A stretch of 6,420 nucleotides of DNA from Candidatus Kaiserbacteria bacterium RIFCSPHIGHO2_02_FULL_54_11b (GCA_001781275.1 MFLH01000046.1:1-6420); one strand, 5' to 3'. Positions 1-5,326 are shown, numbered from the stretch's first letter. Notes: generated by a model not told the origin, from the sequence alone. Numbers and translations: made by a program.

Positions 1-359
1 ATGCGATAATCGGGCCTTTTGTAAAAAACCATCGCATCATCCCACCCTCGCGTCTGGTCGGGTCCGCGGGCAAGACCGTCGGCGATGATGTGCTCCTCTC
101 CGGTAAACTGCTTCACGAGTGCATCGGTCGTGAGATAGATCGGCATAAAATCAGGCATACGTTTCCCGATACCTACGATCTCGTTGGTTAGAGATGCGGT
201 GTGGCCTCCTGCCGCGATCATGTTGCGCAAAAGCTGGCCCATGTCGATATGGATGATCCCGCGGTCCGAACGTTTCTTGAGAACCTCGATGAGGAGCTGT
301 ACCTGCGTCCCCTTTCCCGCCCCCTGCGGGCCGAAAAATAAAACGGTAAGTGGTTGCAT
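1..359 (-). CDS. adk: Adenylate kinase-like NMP kinase, C-terminus cut by window edge
   Basis: Predicted cytosolic nucleoside monophosphate kinase, expected to convert AMP and ATP to two ADP. 119 complete codons are visible from the ATG at 359; the reading frame is open to base 1, so the LID and C-terminal parts lie outside. The P-loop GPQGAGKGTQ is at residues 10-19. The segment HIDMGQLLR corresponds to the ISTGDMLR AMP-binding region and keeps its Gly and Arg. IIADGLARGPDQ corresponds to the LLDGFPRT..Q motif: the Asp, Gly, Arg and Gln are kept but Phe-Pro is replaced by Leu-Ala. It follows cmk by 26 nt, and secY-linked adk is usual in bacteria. No Shine-Dalgarno is seen; a TATAAT ends six bases before the ATG. 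The altered AMP-site motif leaves open a different nucleotide preference; NMP-kinase family membership is secure. Confidence 0.88.
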   Translation of the reverse strand, partial: MQPLTVLFFGPQGAGKGTQVQLLIEVLKKRSDRGIIHIDMGQLLRNMIAAGGHTASLTNEIVGIGKRMPDFMPIYLTTDALVKQFTGEEHIIADGLARGPDQTRGWDDAMVFYKRPDYR

Positions 360-365
360 TGGAGG

Positions 366-371
366 ATTATA
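366..371 (-). promoter_or_regulatory. Candidate -10 box for leaderless adk transcript
   Basis: A perfect TATAAT on the minus strand lies in the 26-nt cmk-adk spacer and is followed by exactly six bases (cctcca) before the adk ATG. Sigma-70 promoters usually start about seven bases past the -10, which would put the first transcribed base on the ATG itself. No good -35 hexamer is visible at 16-19 bp upstream (the best, TTCGCG at a 19-bp spacing, matches poorly). The lack of any purine-rich ribosome-binding sequence before this ATG fits a leaderless message. This is an inference from sequence only; adk could simply be read through from secY-cmk. Confidence 0.35.
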
Positions 372-385
372 CCCTAGCGAAGTAG

Positions 386-961
386 CTACGCGCGAATTTC
401 ATCCACTCTCCACGCGTTGTATTTTTCAAGCACGGTTTGAACTACCGAATCGAGACTGTTGTTTTTTGTATCGATCACAAGATCAAAATTCTTCGGGTCG
501 GTTGGATTCACGCCATAGAGCGCCATGTACCGTTTCTGCTCGCTCGCAAAACGACGCTCAATGCTCGCGCGCACCTCTTCGAGCGATTGGCCGTGTTCGC
601 TAACGCGGGTCTTATTGAGCACGTCTTGGAAAACGCGCTCTGCAGCCGGATCAAGGTCGAGGAAAAGGAACACCCTGAATGACTCGGGCATCCAGTGCCA
701 TGCCATCCGTGAATCTATCACGAGCCTGTCTTCCTCCTTCCCCATTTTTTGCAGCAATTCGTCGACCTGATAGTCGATGTCTTTCTGCGCCTCGGCGGAT
801 ATGTTGGTCGCTTCCACCGACTCTCCCCGCTCTGCGGCGATCTTGCGAAAAAGGTCGCCCGAGGAAAAGTGCCGGTACCCGAGCGCTTGCGCCACCGCTT
901 TTGCCGTCGAGGATTTTCCCGAGCCAAGTGACCCTGCAATGGTTATCAGCTCTCGTTTCAT
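386..961 (-). CDS. cmk: Archaeal-type CMP/dCMP kinase-like P-loop kinase
   Basis: 191-residue P-loop kinase, predicted to phosphorylate CMP or dCMP with ATP in the cytosol. The Walker A motif GSLGSGKSS begins at residue 10. SSGDLFRKIA (33-42) fits the nucleotide-binding segment of archaeal cytidylate kinases. VIDSRMAWHW (81-90) matches their (E/D)(G/S)R(L/M)A segment, RFASEQKRYMALYGVN (137-152) the lid region with Arg and Lys, and FDLVIDT (159-165) the conserved C-terminal strand. The length of about 190 suits the short archaeal-type family rather than the ~225-residue bacterial Cmk, which has an insert. The ATG lies 3 nt after the secY stop with an AGAGAG nine bases upstream, the only Shine-Dalgarno-like sequence near a start in this operon. 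Assignment to the CMP kinase-like family is good; the exact substrate is inferred. Confidence 0.82.
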   Translation of the reverse strand: MKRELITIAGSLGSGKSSTAKAVAQALGYRHFSSGDLFRKIAAERGESVEATNISAEAQKDIDYQVDELLQKMGKEEDRLVIDSRMAWHWMPESFRVFLFLDLDPAAERVFQDVLNKTRVSEHGQSLEEVRASIERRFASEQKRYMALYGVNPTDPKNFDLVIDTKNNSLDSVVQTVLEKYNAWRVDEIRA

Positions 962-964
962 TCG

Positions 965-2239
965 CTAATACTCTCTAATAGATGTTTGGGCGTCAATCTT
1001 TTTTACGAGGTCAAGCACTACGGAGACGGCGATGAGGAGTGCGGTGCCGCCGATCGTTATCGCGGTGATGCCCGTCAGGCCCTGCAAGATGATGGGAAGG
1101 ACCGCAAGCGTGCCGAGGAACAACGCGCCCACGAGCGTAATGCGCGTGATGATGTTGCCGAGGTATTCCGCGGTAGTGCCGCCGGGGCGAACGCCGGGGA
1201 TAAAGGCGCCGTTTTTCTGGAGGTTCTTCGCGACCTGATTTGGTTCAAACGTGATCGCCGTATAAAAGTAAGTGAAGACGACAACGAGAAGGAAGTAGAA
1301 GCCCCCGTAGATCCAGTTGTTGGCGAGTCCGGAAGCGACCGCAGAGGCGCCCGCAGCGATAAAAGGGATGTTGCTTTGTGCGAGGAAAGTCGCGATCATC
1401 TGCGGGAAAAGAAGGATGGAGAGCGCAAAGATGATCGGCATGACACCCGCCTGATTCACGCGCAGTGGCAGATAGGTGGAGATACCTCCCAAGACTTTCG
1501 ATCCGCGCACGCGGCGCGCGTACGTCACGGGGATGGGACGCTCCGCCTCTGTGATAAATACCACGCCGGAGATGATGACCGCGGCGGCGGCGGTGAATGC
1601 TACGTATACAGGAATCTGTGCGACGTCGAAGCTGAAGATGAGCTGAGATATGGCCGAAGGTAGGCCCGCGACGATGCCGGCAAAAATGAGGAGTGAGATG
1701 CCGTTGCCAATCCCGAATTCAGAGACGAGTTCGCCGATCCACATAAGGAGAATGGCGCCCGCAGCGATCACGATAACGTTGGTGATAAAACCGAGAAGGG
1801 TGAGCTCCGGCACAATACCGTTCTGCTGCAAGAGGAGAAGAAAGCCGAAACCCTGGATAAAGGCGAGCGGGACGGTAAGGTAGCGCGAGTATTGCATAAA
1901 TCGCTGTCGGCCTGCATCCCCTTCTTCCTGATACATCTCTTTCAACTTTGGGATGAGGACCGTCATGAGCTGCATAACGATAGACGCGGTGATGTAGGGG
2001 GCGACACCGATCATCATGATCGAGAGGTTTGAAAAACCGCCTCCGGAGAAGATGTTGAGAAGTCCGAGGAACTGGTTGTTGGCCAAGAAGGCCTCGAGCT
2101 GTGCTGCGTTGATACCGGGGATCGGGATCGCAGCGAGGAAGCGGAAGACGACAAGCGCCGCCAATACGAAGAGAATGCGCGTGCGCAAGGTCTCATCTTC
2201 AAAGACAAGTTTTACTTTACGAAGAAATGATTCCAACAT
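965..2239 (-). CDS. secY: Preprotein translocase subunit SecY
   Basis: Central channel subunit of the SecYEG protein translocase in the cytoplasmic membrane; 424 residues against about 440 in E. coli. About ten hydrophobic segments are visible. The plug and TM2 region SGGGFSNLSIMMIGVAPYIT covers 65-84. GIGNGISLLIFAGIVAGLP (176-194) is the highly conserved family segment. The cytosolic loop before TM7 holds RVRGSKVLGGISTYLPLRVN (243-262), and the loop before TM9 holds NLQKNGAFIPGVRPG (339-353), including the Arg needed for SecA or ribosome-dependent transport in studied homologs. The start at MLESFLRKVK fits the family. No Shine-Dalgarno is seen before the ATG. A 170-nt gap separates it from L15, much longer than the other spacings, so secY may have its own expression control. 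It ends 3 nt before cmk. Function is secure. Confidence 0.98.
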   Translation of the reverse strand: MLESFLRKVKLVFEDETLRTRILFVLAALVVFRFLAAIPIPGINAAQLEAFLANNQFLGLLNIFSGGGFSNLSIMMIGVAPYITASIVMQLMTVLIPKLKEMYQEEGDAGRQRFMQYSRYLTVPLAFIQGFGFLLLLQQNGIVPELTLLGFITNVIVIAAGAILLMWIGELVSEFGIGNGISLLIFAGIVAGLPSAISQLIFSFDVAQIPVYVAFTAAAAVIISGVVFITEAERPIPVTYARRVRGSKVLGGISTYLPLRVNQAGVMPIIFALSILLFPQMIATFLAQSNIPFIAAGASAVASGLANNWIYGGFYFLLVVVFTYFYTAITFEPNQVAKNLQKNGAFIPGVRPGGTTAEYLGNIITRITLVGALFLGTLAVLPIILQGLTGITAITIGGTALLIAVSVVLDLVKKIDAQTSIREY

Positions 2240-2264
2240 GTTAGAGATTCTTGGCGAGCGTAGC

Positions 2265-2297
2265 GAGCTTAGAAGCTCTTACACCCAGCACCTTTCG
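2265..2297 (+). repeat. Copy A of a short dispersed element (secY leader)
   Basis: This 33-nt segment resembles 5229-5259 in the S14 leader, in the same orientation. By hand alignment 26 of 31 shared positions match, all five differences are transitions, and there is one 2-nt gap. It begins with the palindrome GAGCTT-ag-AAGCTC (2265-2278) and ends in one arm of the 13-bp inverted repeat. The copies sit upstream of secY and of S14, respectively. Confidence 0.5.
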
Positions 2298-2383
2298 CGC
2301 CAAGAGTGCTGTTATTGAGTGGATAGTACTCGGTAATGCTGTTTGGTACAACGGGTTCATAATTGTGGTAAAAGGTGCTGGGT
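2283..2383. repeat. 13-bp perfect inverted repeat in the secY leader
   Basis: ACCCAGCACCTTT at 2283-2295 is the exact reverse complement of AAAGGTGCTGGGT at 2371-2383, separated by 75 nt. In the operon mRNA this could form a stable stem between L15 and secY. There is no run of U after the stem, so it does not look like an intrinsic terminator. It might be the pair of arms of a small degenerate repeat element, an mRNA processing site or a control hairpin. Confidence 0.7.
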
Positions 2384-2409
2384 CAGGAAAAATATAGTCG
2401 ATCAGCTCC

Positions 2410-2859
2410 TTATTTTTCACTGATCGTACCTCCGGCTTTCTCGATAGCAAGTCGGGCCGACTGTGAGACCGCAACGCCTTTGAGAGAGAGCTTCTTGGTG
2501 AGAGCTCCGGTGCCAACGATCTTTGCGGGCGGCATCGTACGCGTCGAGATAGCACCCTTCTCGGCAAGCGTTTTTGAGGTCACTTCTGCTCCACTCTCGA
2601 ACAGCTTTTCGAGCCGATCGAGGGAGATCGCAACAGCGGACAGGCGCGTCCCATCGACACTCCTCCCGCGATTCTTGCCGTATCCGCGGCGCTTCGGCAA
2701 CTTCTTGATGATGTCGCGCATCTCGGGTCGCTTCTTGCGGCCAGCGCGGGCATTCTGCCCCTTGGTGCCACGACCAGCGGTCTTGCCGCGTTTTCCCCCG
2801 CGACCGACACGTTTGTTCGGCCGCATGGTCATTCTTTTGAGTGAATTGAGTGATGTCAT
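2410..2859 (-). CDS. rplO: 50S ribosomal protein L15
   Basis: Large-subunit protein uL15, which stabilises 23S rRNA late in assembly. 149 residues from the ATG at 2859 (E. coli 144). The N-terminus has the Gly/Arg/Lys-rich rRNA-binding segment KRVGRGGKRGKTAGRGTKGQ. The middle, KKRPEMRDIIKKLPKRRGYG, keeps the LPKR core, but the Gly-Gly-Gln segment usual before it in bacterial L15 is replaced by charged residues. The C-terminal half (KIVGTGALTKKLSLKGVAVSQSA) is typical. An in-frame TTG at 2883 would add eight residues (MHLLRTIP) that do not fit the family, so the ATG is preferred. That leaves 26 nt after the S5 stop, with no room for L30. No Shine-Dalgarno precedes the ATG (upstream bases tatccct). 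Confidence 0.96.
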   Translation of the reverse strand: MTSLNSLKRMTMRPNKRVGRGGKRGKTAGRGTKGQNARAGRKKRPEMRDIIKKLPKRRGYGKNRGRSVDGTRLSAVAISLDRLEKLFESGAEVTSKTLAEKGAISTRTMPPAKIVGTGALTKKLSLKGVAVSQSARLAIEKAGGTISEK

Positions 2860-2885
2860 AGGGATAGTTCGTAGTAGATGCAAAA

Positions 2886-3515
2886 TTATTTCATCGAAAC
2901 CTTCTTGAGAGCCTCGATCGCAGCGCGTGCGTTGTTTACGGGATTTTTGCTGCGCGAGAGCAGTTTGGCCGTGACGTCGGAGACACCTGCAAGCTCGAGG
3001 ACGGTGCGCACCGATGAGCCGGCGACCAATCCGCGGCCGGCGCTGGGACGGATCTCTACGCGGGATGCACAGTATTTCGCTTCGATGTTGTGAGAAATAC
3101 TGCGATTCTTCGTCAAATTGACATGTATCATCGCGCGCTTCGCGGCCCGGGTCGCCTTCTCTATCGCCTGCGCCGTGTCTGCTGCTTTGCCGAGGCCCAC
3201 CCCGACGCGTCCCTTTTTGTCACCGATAACCAGGCCTGCGCTAAAATTGAAGCGGCGGCCTCCTGCCATAACACGCGCGACGCGGCGGATGCCGATCAAT
3301 TTTTGCGCGAATTCGCTGCGGCGCTCGTCACCTCCGCGACCTCCGCGGTTTGGGCGTCCGCCCGGTCGGCCTCGCTGGCCCCCACCACGGCGATCACGAT
3401 TCCCCCGAGAGGCTATGCCCGGCTTCGGTGCACTCGTCTCGACTACCGCTGCAGGAAGTGCCTCTGCCACGACTGCTTCGATTGGCTGTGCCTCGTCTTT
3501 GTGTTCATCTGCCAT
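2886..3515 (-). CDS. rpsE: 30S ribosomal protein S5 with long RG-rich N-terminus
   Basis: Small-subunit protein uS5, involved in decoding accuracy and mRNA unwinding at the ribosome entry. 209 residues against about 167 in E. coli. The conserved core starts near residue 67 (EFAQKLIGIRRVARVMAGGR) and includes the double-stranded-RNA-binding-like N-domain (GDKKGRVGVGLGKA, 99-112) and the C-domain (RGLVAGSSVRTVLELAGV, 161-178; SKNPVNNARAAIEAL, 189-203). It ends soon after this, without the 15-20 residue C-terminal tail of E. coli S5. The N-terminal extension has two parts: residues 1-32 acidic and Ala/Val-rich, and 37-66 almost entirely Arg, Gly, Asp, Gln and Pro with RGG-like repeats. The gap to L18 is 9 nt, with AT-rich sequence and no Shine-Dalgarno. 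Confidence 0.96.
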   Translation of the reverse strand: MADEHKDEAQPIEAVVAEALPAAVVETSAPKPGIASRGNRDRRGGGQRGRPGGRPNRGGRGGDERRSEFAQKLIGIRRVARVMAGGRRFNFSAGLVIGDKKGRVGVGLGKAADTAQAIEKATRAAKRAMIHVNLTKNRSISHNIEAKYCASRVEIRPSAGRGLVAGSSVRTVLELAGVSDVTAKLLSRSKNPVNNARAAIEALKKVSMK

Positions 3516-3524
3516 ACAATTTTA

Positions 3525-3869
3525 TTAAAATTCTAATCCCGCGGCGCGCGCAGCGTCTGCGAATGCTTTCACCGTGCCGACATATTGGAAGCCGCCGCGA
3601 TCAAAGACAACAGCCTTTACGCCTTTTGCGCCTGCGCTCTTTGCCAAGGTTGCTGCTGCTTGTTCTGCCCTCTCTCGCGGAGTTTTTCCTTTCTCATTCT
3701 GCGATGAGACGGCGGCGATGGTGACACCCTTTGTGTCGTCGATGATTTGTGCCGTAAGACGCGTATTGGATTTGTAGATCGAAAGGCGCGGGCGACTTTC
3801 GCTTCCGATCACTTTTGCGCGCACACGCTTGTGGCGGCGAATTCTCTGTTGTGTTTTTGTAAGTGCCAT
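3525..3869 (-). CDS. rplR: 50S ribosomal protein L18
   Basis: Large-subunit protein uL18, which binds 5S rRNA with L5 in the central protuberance. 114 residues (E. coli 117). The basic N-terminus QRIRRHKRVRAKV precedes the family segment RPRLSIYKSNTRLTAQIIDD, and the C-terminal half carries VVFDRGGFQYVGTVKAFADAAR, the conserved FDRgg.YhGrv.a.Ada.R pattern, ending with AGLEF as usual. The ATG at 3869 is the only sensible start. It lies 30 nt after the L6 stop, after an AT-rich stretch that includes TATAAATAAAA, which could be a weak internal promoter or simply an unstructured initiation region. No Shine-Dalgarno. Confidence 0.97.
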   Translation of the reverse strand: MALTKTQQRIRRHKRVRAKVIGSESRPRLSIYKSNTRLTAQIIDDTKGVTIAAVSSQNEKGKTPRERAEQAAATLAKSAGAKGVKAVVFDRGGFQYVGTVKAFADAARAAGLEF

Positions 3870-3899
3870 AGTGTTTTATTTATAGTGAGCAACGTCGAA

Positions 3900-4445
3900 C
3901 TATGCGGCGGCTGTCGCAGCTTTCTTACCCTGTTTCTGACGAACAACCTCTCCTTCGTACCGAATACCTTTGCCCTTGTACGGCTCCGGCTTCTTGGTCG
4001 CCCTCACCGATGCAGCGAATTCACCGACCTGTTCTTTGTCTGCGCCGGAGATGGTGATGATGTTCTTCTCCACCACCGCGGTGACGCCTTCGGGAATGGG
4101 AAGAATGACCGGATGAGAGAATCCGACCGCAAGTTTTAGTTGCTTGCCCGAGAGCTCGGCCTTGTAGCCGATCCCTTCCACCTGCAGTTTCTTTACGAAC
4201 GGCGTGTTCACCCCCGCAATCATATTGCGGACATGCGCGGCATAGGTACCCCAGAGGGCGCGGCCAAGGCGGGACGATTCTTTGGGGGTGACGGTGACCT
4301 CGCCGTTCTCAACCGCGATAGATACTGCGGGATGCACCATACGCTTCAGAGTCCCCCCCTTCCCTTTGACCATGAGCTCGCTCGAAGCGACCGACACATC
4401 AGTGCCTGCGGGAATGGTTATAGCTCTTTTTCCTATGCGACTCAT
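3900..4445 (-). CDS. rplF: 50S ribosomal protein L6
   Basis: Large-subunit protein uL6, placed near the factor-binding site and sarcin-ricin loop. 181 residues from the ATG at 4445 (MSRIGKRAI), the usual L6 N-terminus; a TTG four codons earlier at 4457 is also in frame but overlaps the S8 end and is not favoured. The two L6 repeats are visible: the first with VSVASSELMVKGKGGTLKR, the second with VEGIGYKAELSGKQLKLAVG and FSHPVILPIPEGV. The conserved tail PEPYKGKGIRYEGEVVRQK binds rRNA. A short Ala/Lys tail (GKKAATAAA) ends the protein. There are 5 nt between the S8 stop and this ATG, so the two are probably translationally coupled; no Shine-Dalgarno is seen. Confidence 0.97.
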   Translation of the reverse strand: MSRIGKRAITIPAGTDVSVASSELMVKGKGGTLKRMVHPAVSIAVENGEVTVTPKESSRLGRALWGTYAAHVRNMIAGVNTPFVKKLQVEGIGYKAELSGKQLKLAVGFSHPVILPIPEGVTAVVEKNIITISGADKEQVGEFAASVRATKKPEPYKGKGIRYEGEVVRQKQGKKAATAAA

Positions 4446-4450
4446 ATTAT

Positions 4451-4849
4451 TTACCAAATTTCGAACAGCGCTTCGCCGCCAACTTTTTGCGTGCGCGCCT
4501 CTTTGTCGGAAAGGATGCCCTTTGGGGTAGAGAGTATCAGCGCTCCGTGCCCATAGCGCACCGGCACGATCTCGCGAGACCCTTTGTACAAACGGCGCCC
4601 CGGCTTCGAGATACGCTTCACACCCTGTATGGCGTGCTCACCGGTCGATTCGTTGTATTTGAGAACGACATCGAGTGTCTTCTTGATCTTTTTGCCTTTT
4701 TTCTCGATGTCCTTCACGTAGCCCATATCCTTGAGCTTTTCCGCAACCGCCATTTTGAAGGACGAATACGGAATGGAGACAGACGTCTTCTTGATGGCGC
4801 CGGCGTTGGTAAGCCGCACTATGAAGTCACCGATCGTATCACCTACCAT
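4451..4849 (-). CDS. rpsH: 30S ribosomal protein S8
   Basis: Small-subunit protein uS8, a primary 16S rRNA binder; in E. coli it is also the translational repressor of the spc operon. 132 residues from the ATG at 4849 (MVGDTIGDFIVRLTNAGAIKK), matching the usual N-terminus and length (E. coli 130). The C-terminal RNA-binding part shows YGHGALILSTPKGILSDKEA, equivalent to the G.GiaivSTs.Gvmtd..A motif, and ends GGEALFEIW. The frame stays open upstream to a TTG at 4954, but the added 35 residues are hydrophobic and unlike S8, so this extension is rejected. The 133-nt spacer before it contains a strong hairpin, unusual in this tightly packed operon and a possible control site. No Shine-Dalgarno. 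Confidence 0.97.
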   Translation of the reverse strand: MVGDTIGDFIVRLTNAGAIKKTSVSIPYSSFKMAVAEKLKDMGYVKDIEKKGKKIKKTLDVVLKYNESTGEHAIQGVKRISKPGRRLYKGSREIVPVRYGHGALILSTPKGILSDKEARTQKVGGEALFEIW

Positions 4850-4891
4850 ATCAGATTGCTTAGACTTACAAACTTGGATGCAGTTCGAGGC

Positions 4892-4952
4892 GCGGAGAAA
4901 GCGGCGCGAGAGGCGTACGAATAGTACGACGAGCGCGACGCAGAGGCTCCGC
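4892..4952 (-). promoter_or_regulatory. 61-nt three-tier hairpin in the S14-S8 spacer
   Basis: On the minus strand (mRNA sense) three nested stems are visible. The outer is GCGGAG (4952-4947) with CTCCGC (4897-4892). The middle is GCGTCGCG (4941-4934) with CGCGCCGC (4908-4901), one U/C mismatch. The inner is CGTAC (4928-4924) with GTACG (4918-4914), closed by a 5-nt loop, TATTC. The middle and inner stems are separated by a symmetric 5/5 internal loop; outer and middle by a 5/3 loop. In total 18 of 19 facing positions can pair. The hairpin ends 42 nt before the S8 ATG and has no U tract, so it is not a terminator. Its place before rpsH suggests a control or processing structure, which is inference. 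Confidence 0.6.
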
Positions 4953-4982
4953 AACGAAGAAATGCGCTGTATGTGTGAATCG

Positions 4983-5168
4983 TTACCATGAGGATTTCTT
5001 GATGCCAGGGATATTGCCTTCTAGCGCTTCCTCGCGGAAACAAATACGGCAGAGGTTGAAATCACGCATAAAACCGCGCGGACGACCACACTTGAAGCAG
5101 CGTCGAACCGTACGCGAAGAAAACTTCGGTACGCGGTTCGCCTTGATGATCATTGATTTCTTTGCCAT
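4983..5168 (-). CDS. rpsN: 30S ribosomal protein S14, zinc type
   Basis: Small-subunit protein uS14, part of the 3' domain of 16S rRNA (head). 61 residues, the length of the zinc-binding (type Z) form rather than the ~100-residue Zn-free form. The zinc ligands are two CxxC pairs: CFKC at 24-27 and CRIC at 40-43, with the family sequence [21 protein letters not shown] between. The N-terminus [19 protein letters not shown] and the C-terminus IPGIKKSSW are both canonical, so start and end are secure. It is the first gene of the block: L5, normally directly upstream, is missing, and a plus-strand gene begins instead. The ATG follows an AT-rich stretch (aaaatttt) without a Shine-Dalgarno. Confidence 0.97.
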   Translation of the reverse strand: MAKKSMIIKANRVPKFSSRTVRRCFKCGRPRGFMRDFNLCRICFREEALEGNIPGIKKSSW

Positions 5169-5188
5169 AAAATTTTGAAGAAATTTTA

Positions 5189-5207
5189 CCCTGAGCCTGT
5201 CGAAGGG
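5189..5207 (+). repeat. 19-bp repeat, copy 1
   Basis: CCCTGAGCCTGTCGAAGGG; its reverse complement recurs at 5308-5326 with one base changed (C to T at position 9). Near-identical words are, as far as I recall, abundant between genes in many Patescibacteria and some other bacteria. It lies in the S14 leader, 20 nt upstream of the rpsN ATG. Confidence 0.75.
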
Positions 5208-5228
5208 TTGAGGGTTTGCGCCTAGAGA

Positions 5229-5259
5229 GAGTTTGGAAGCTTCTGCACCCCACCTTTCG
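5229..5259 (+). repeat. Copy B of the short dispersed element (S14 leader)
   Basis: 31-nt relative of the segment at 2265-2297 in the secY leader, in the same orientation; differences are transitions plus a 2-nt gap. It overlaps GAAGCTT (5236-5242), which can pair with AAGCTTC (5275-5281) to make a hairpin, with extra ACCC/GGGT pairing inside. The copy lies between the two inverted 19-bp repeats. Confidence 0.5.
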
Positions 5260-5307
5260 GATGTTGGGTTACGAAAGCTTCGTGTGGCTTCGGTTTCTTA
5301 CGATATC

Positions 5308-5326
5308 CCCTTCGACAAGCTCAGGG
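5308..5326 (-). repeat. 19-bp repeat, inverted copy 2
   Basis: Reads CCCTGAGCTTGTCGAAGGG on the minus strand, 18 of 19 identical to copy 1 in the opposite orientation. The two copies bracket exactly 100 nt (5208-5307) and could pair in RNA over 19 positions with one wobble or mismatch, enclosing copy B of the dispersed element. Read in the ParB-like gene's frame this repeat gives SPSTSSGQA, which shows that the open frame upstream of 5441 is not a real N-terminus. Confidence 0.75.

Larger units (their letters stand above)
2240..2409 (-). other. 170-nt L15-secY spacer with structured repeats
   Basis: This gap has no recognisable gene. It contains a 13-bp perfect inverted repeat (2283-2295 with 2371-2383), a 14-nt AGCT-centred palindrome next to the secY start, and a segment resembling one in the S14 leader. 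A 39-codon frame from the ATG at 2360 ends with TAA at 2243-2241, one base before the secY ATG; it looks like no known protein and part of it is made of repeat sequence. Weak promoter-like pairs on the minus strand (TTGTAC at 2351-2346, 17 bp, TACTAT at 2328-2323; a lone TATATT at 2396-2391) could allow separate transcription of secY but are not convincing. Confidence 0.6.

Noticed and set aside
986..1663. Long plus-strand open frame (225 codons) opposite secY
   Set aside because: It lies wholly antisense to a clear SecY; the product is a highly charged D/E/R/K-rich string with no family features, as expected from reading a GC-rich membrane gene backwards.
3118..3528. Plus-strand open frames opposite S5 rich in Pro/Arg
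   Set aside because: Low-complexity antisense translation of the RG-rich S5 extension; no start signal or recognisable domain.
3870..3899. Internal promoter before L18 from TATAAA in the L6-L18 gap
   Set aside because: No -35-like hexamer at a suitable distance; AT-rich spacers here may serve translation initiation instead.
4850..4954. N-terminal extension of S8 from a TTG at 4954
   Set aside because: The 35 added residues are hydrophobic, translate the GC-rich hairpin and have no match to S8, whereas the ATG at 4849 gives the standard length and N-terminus.
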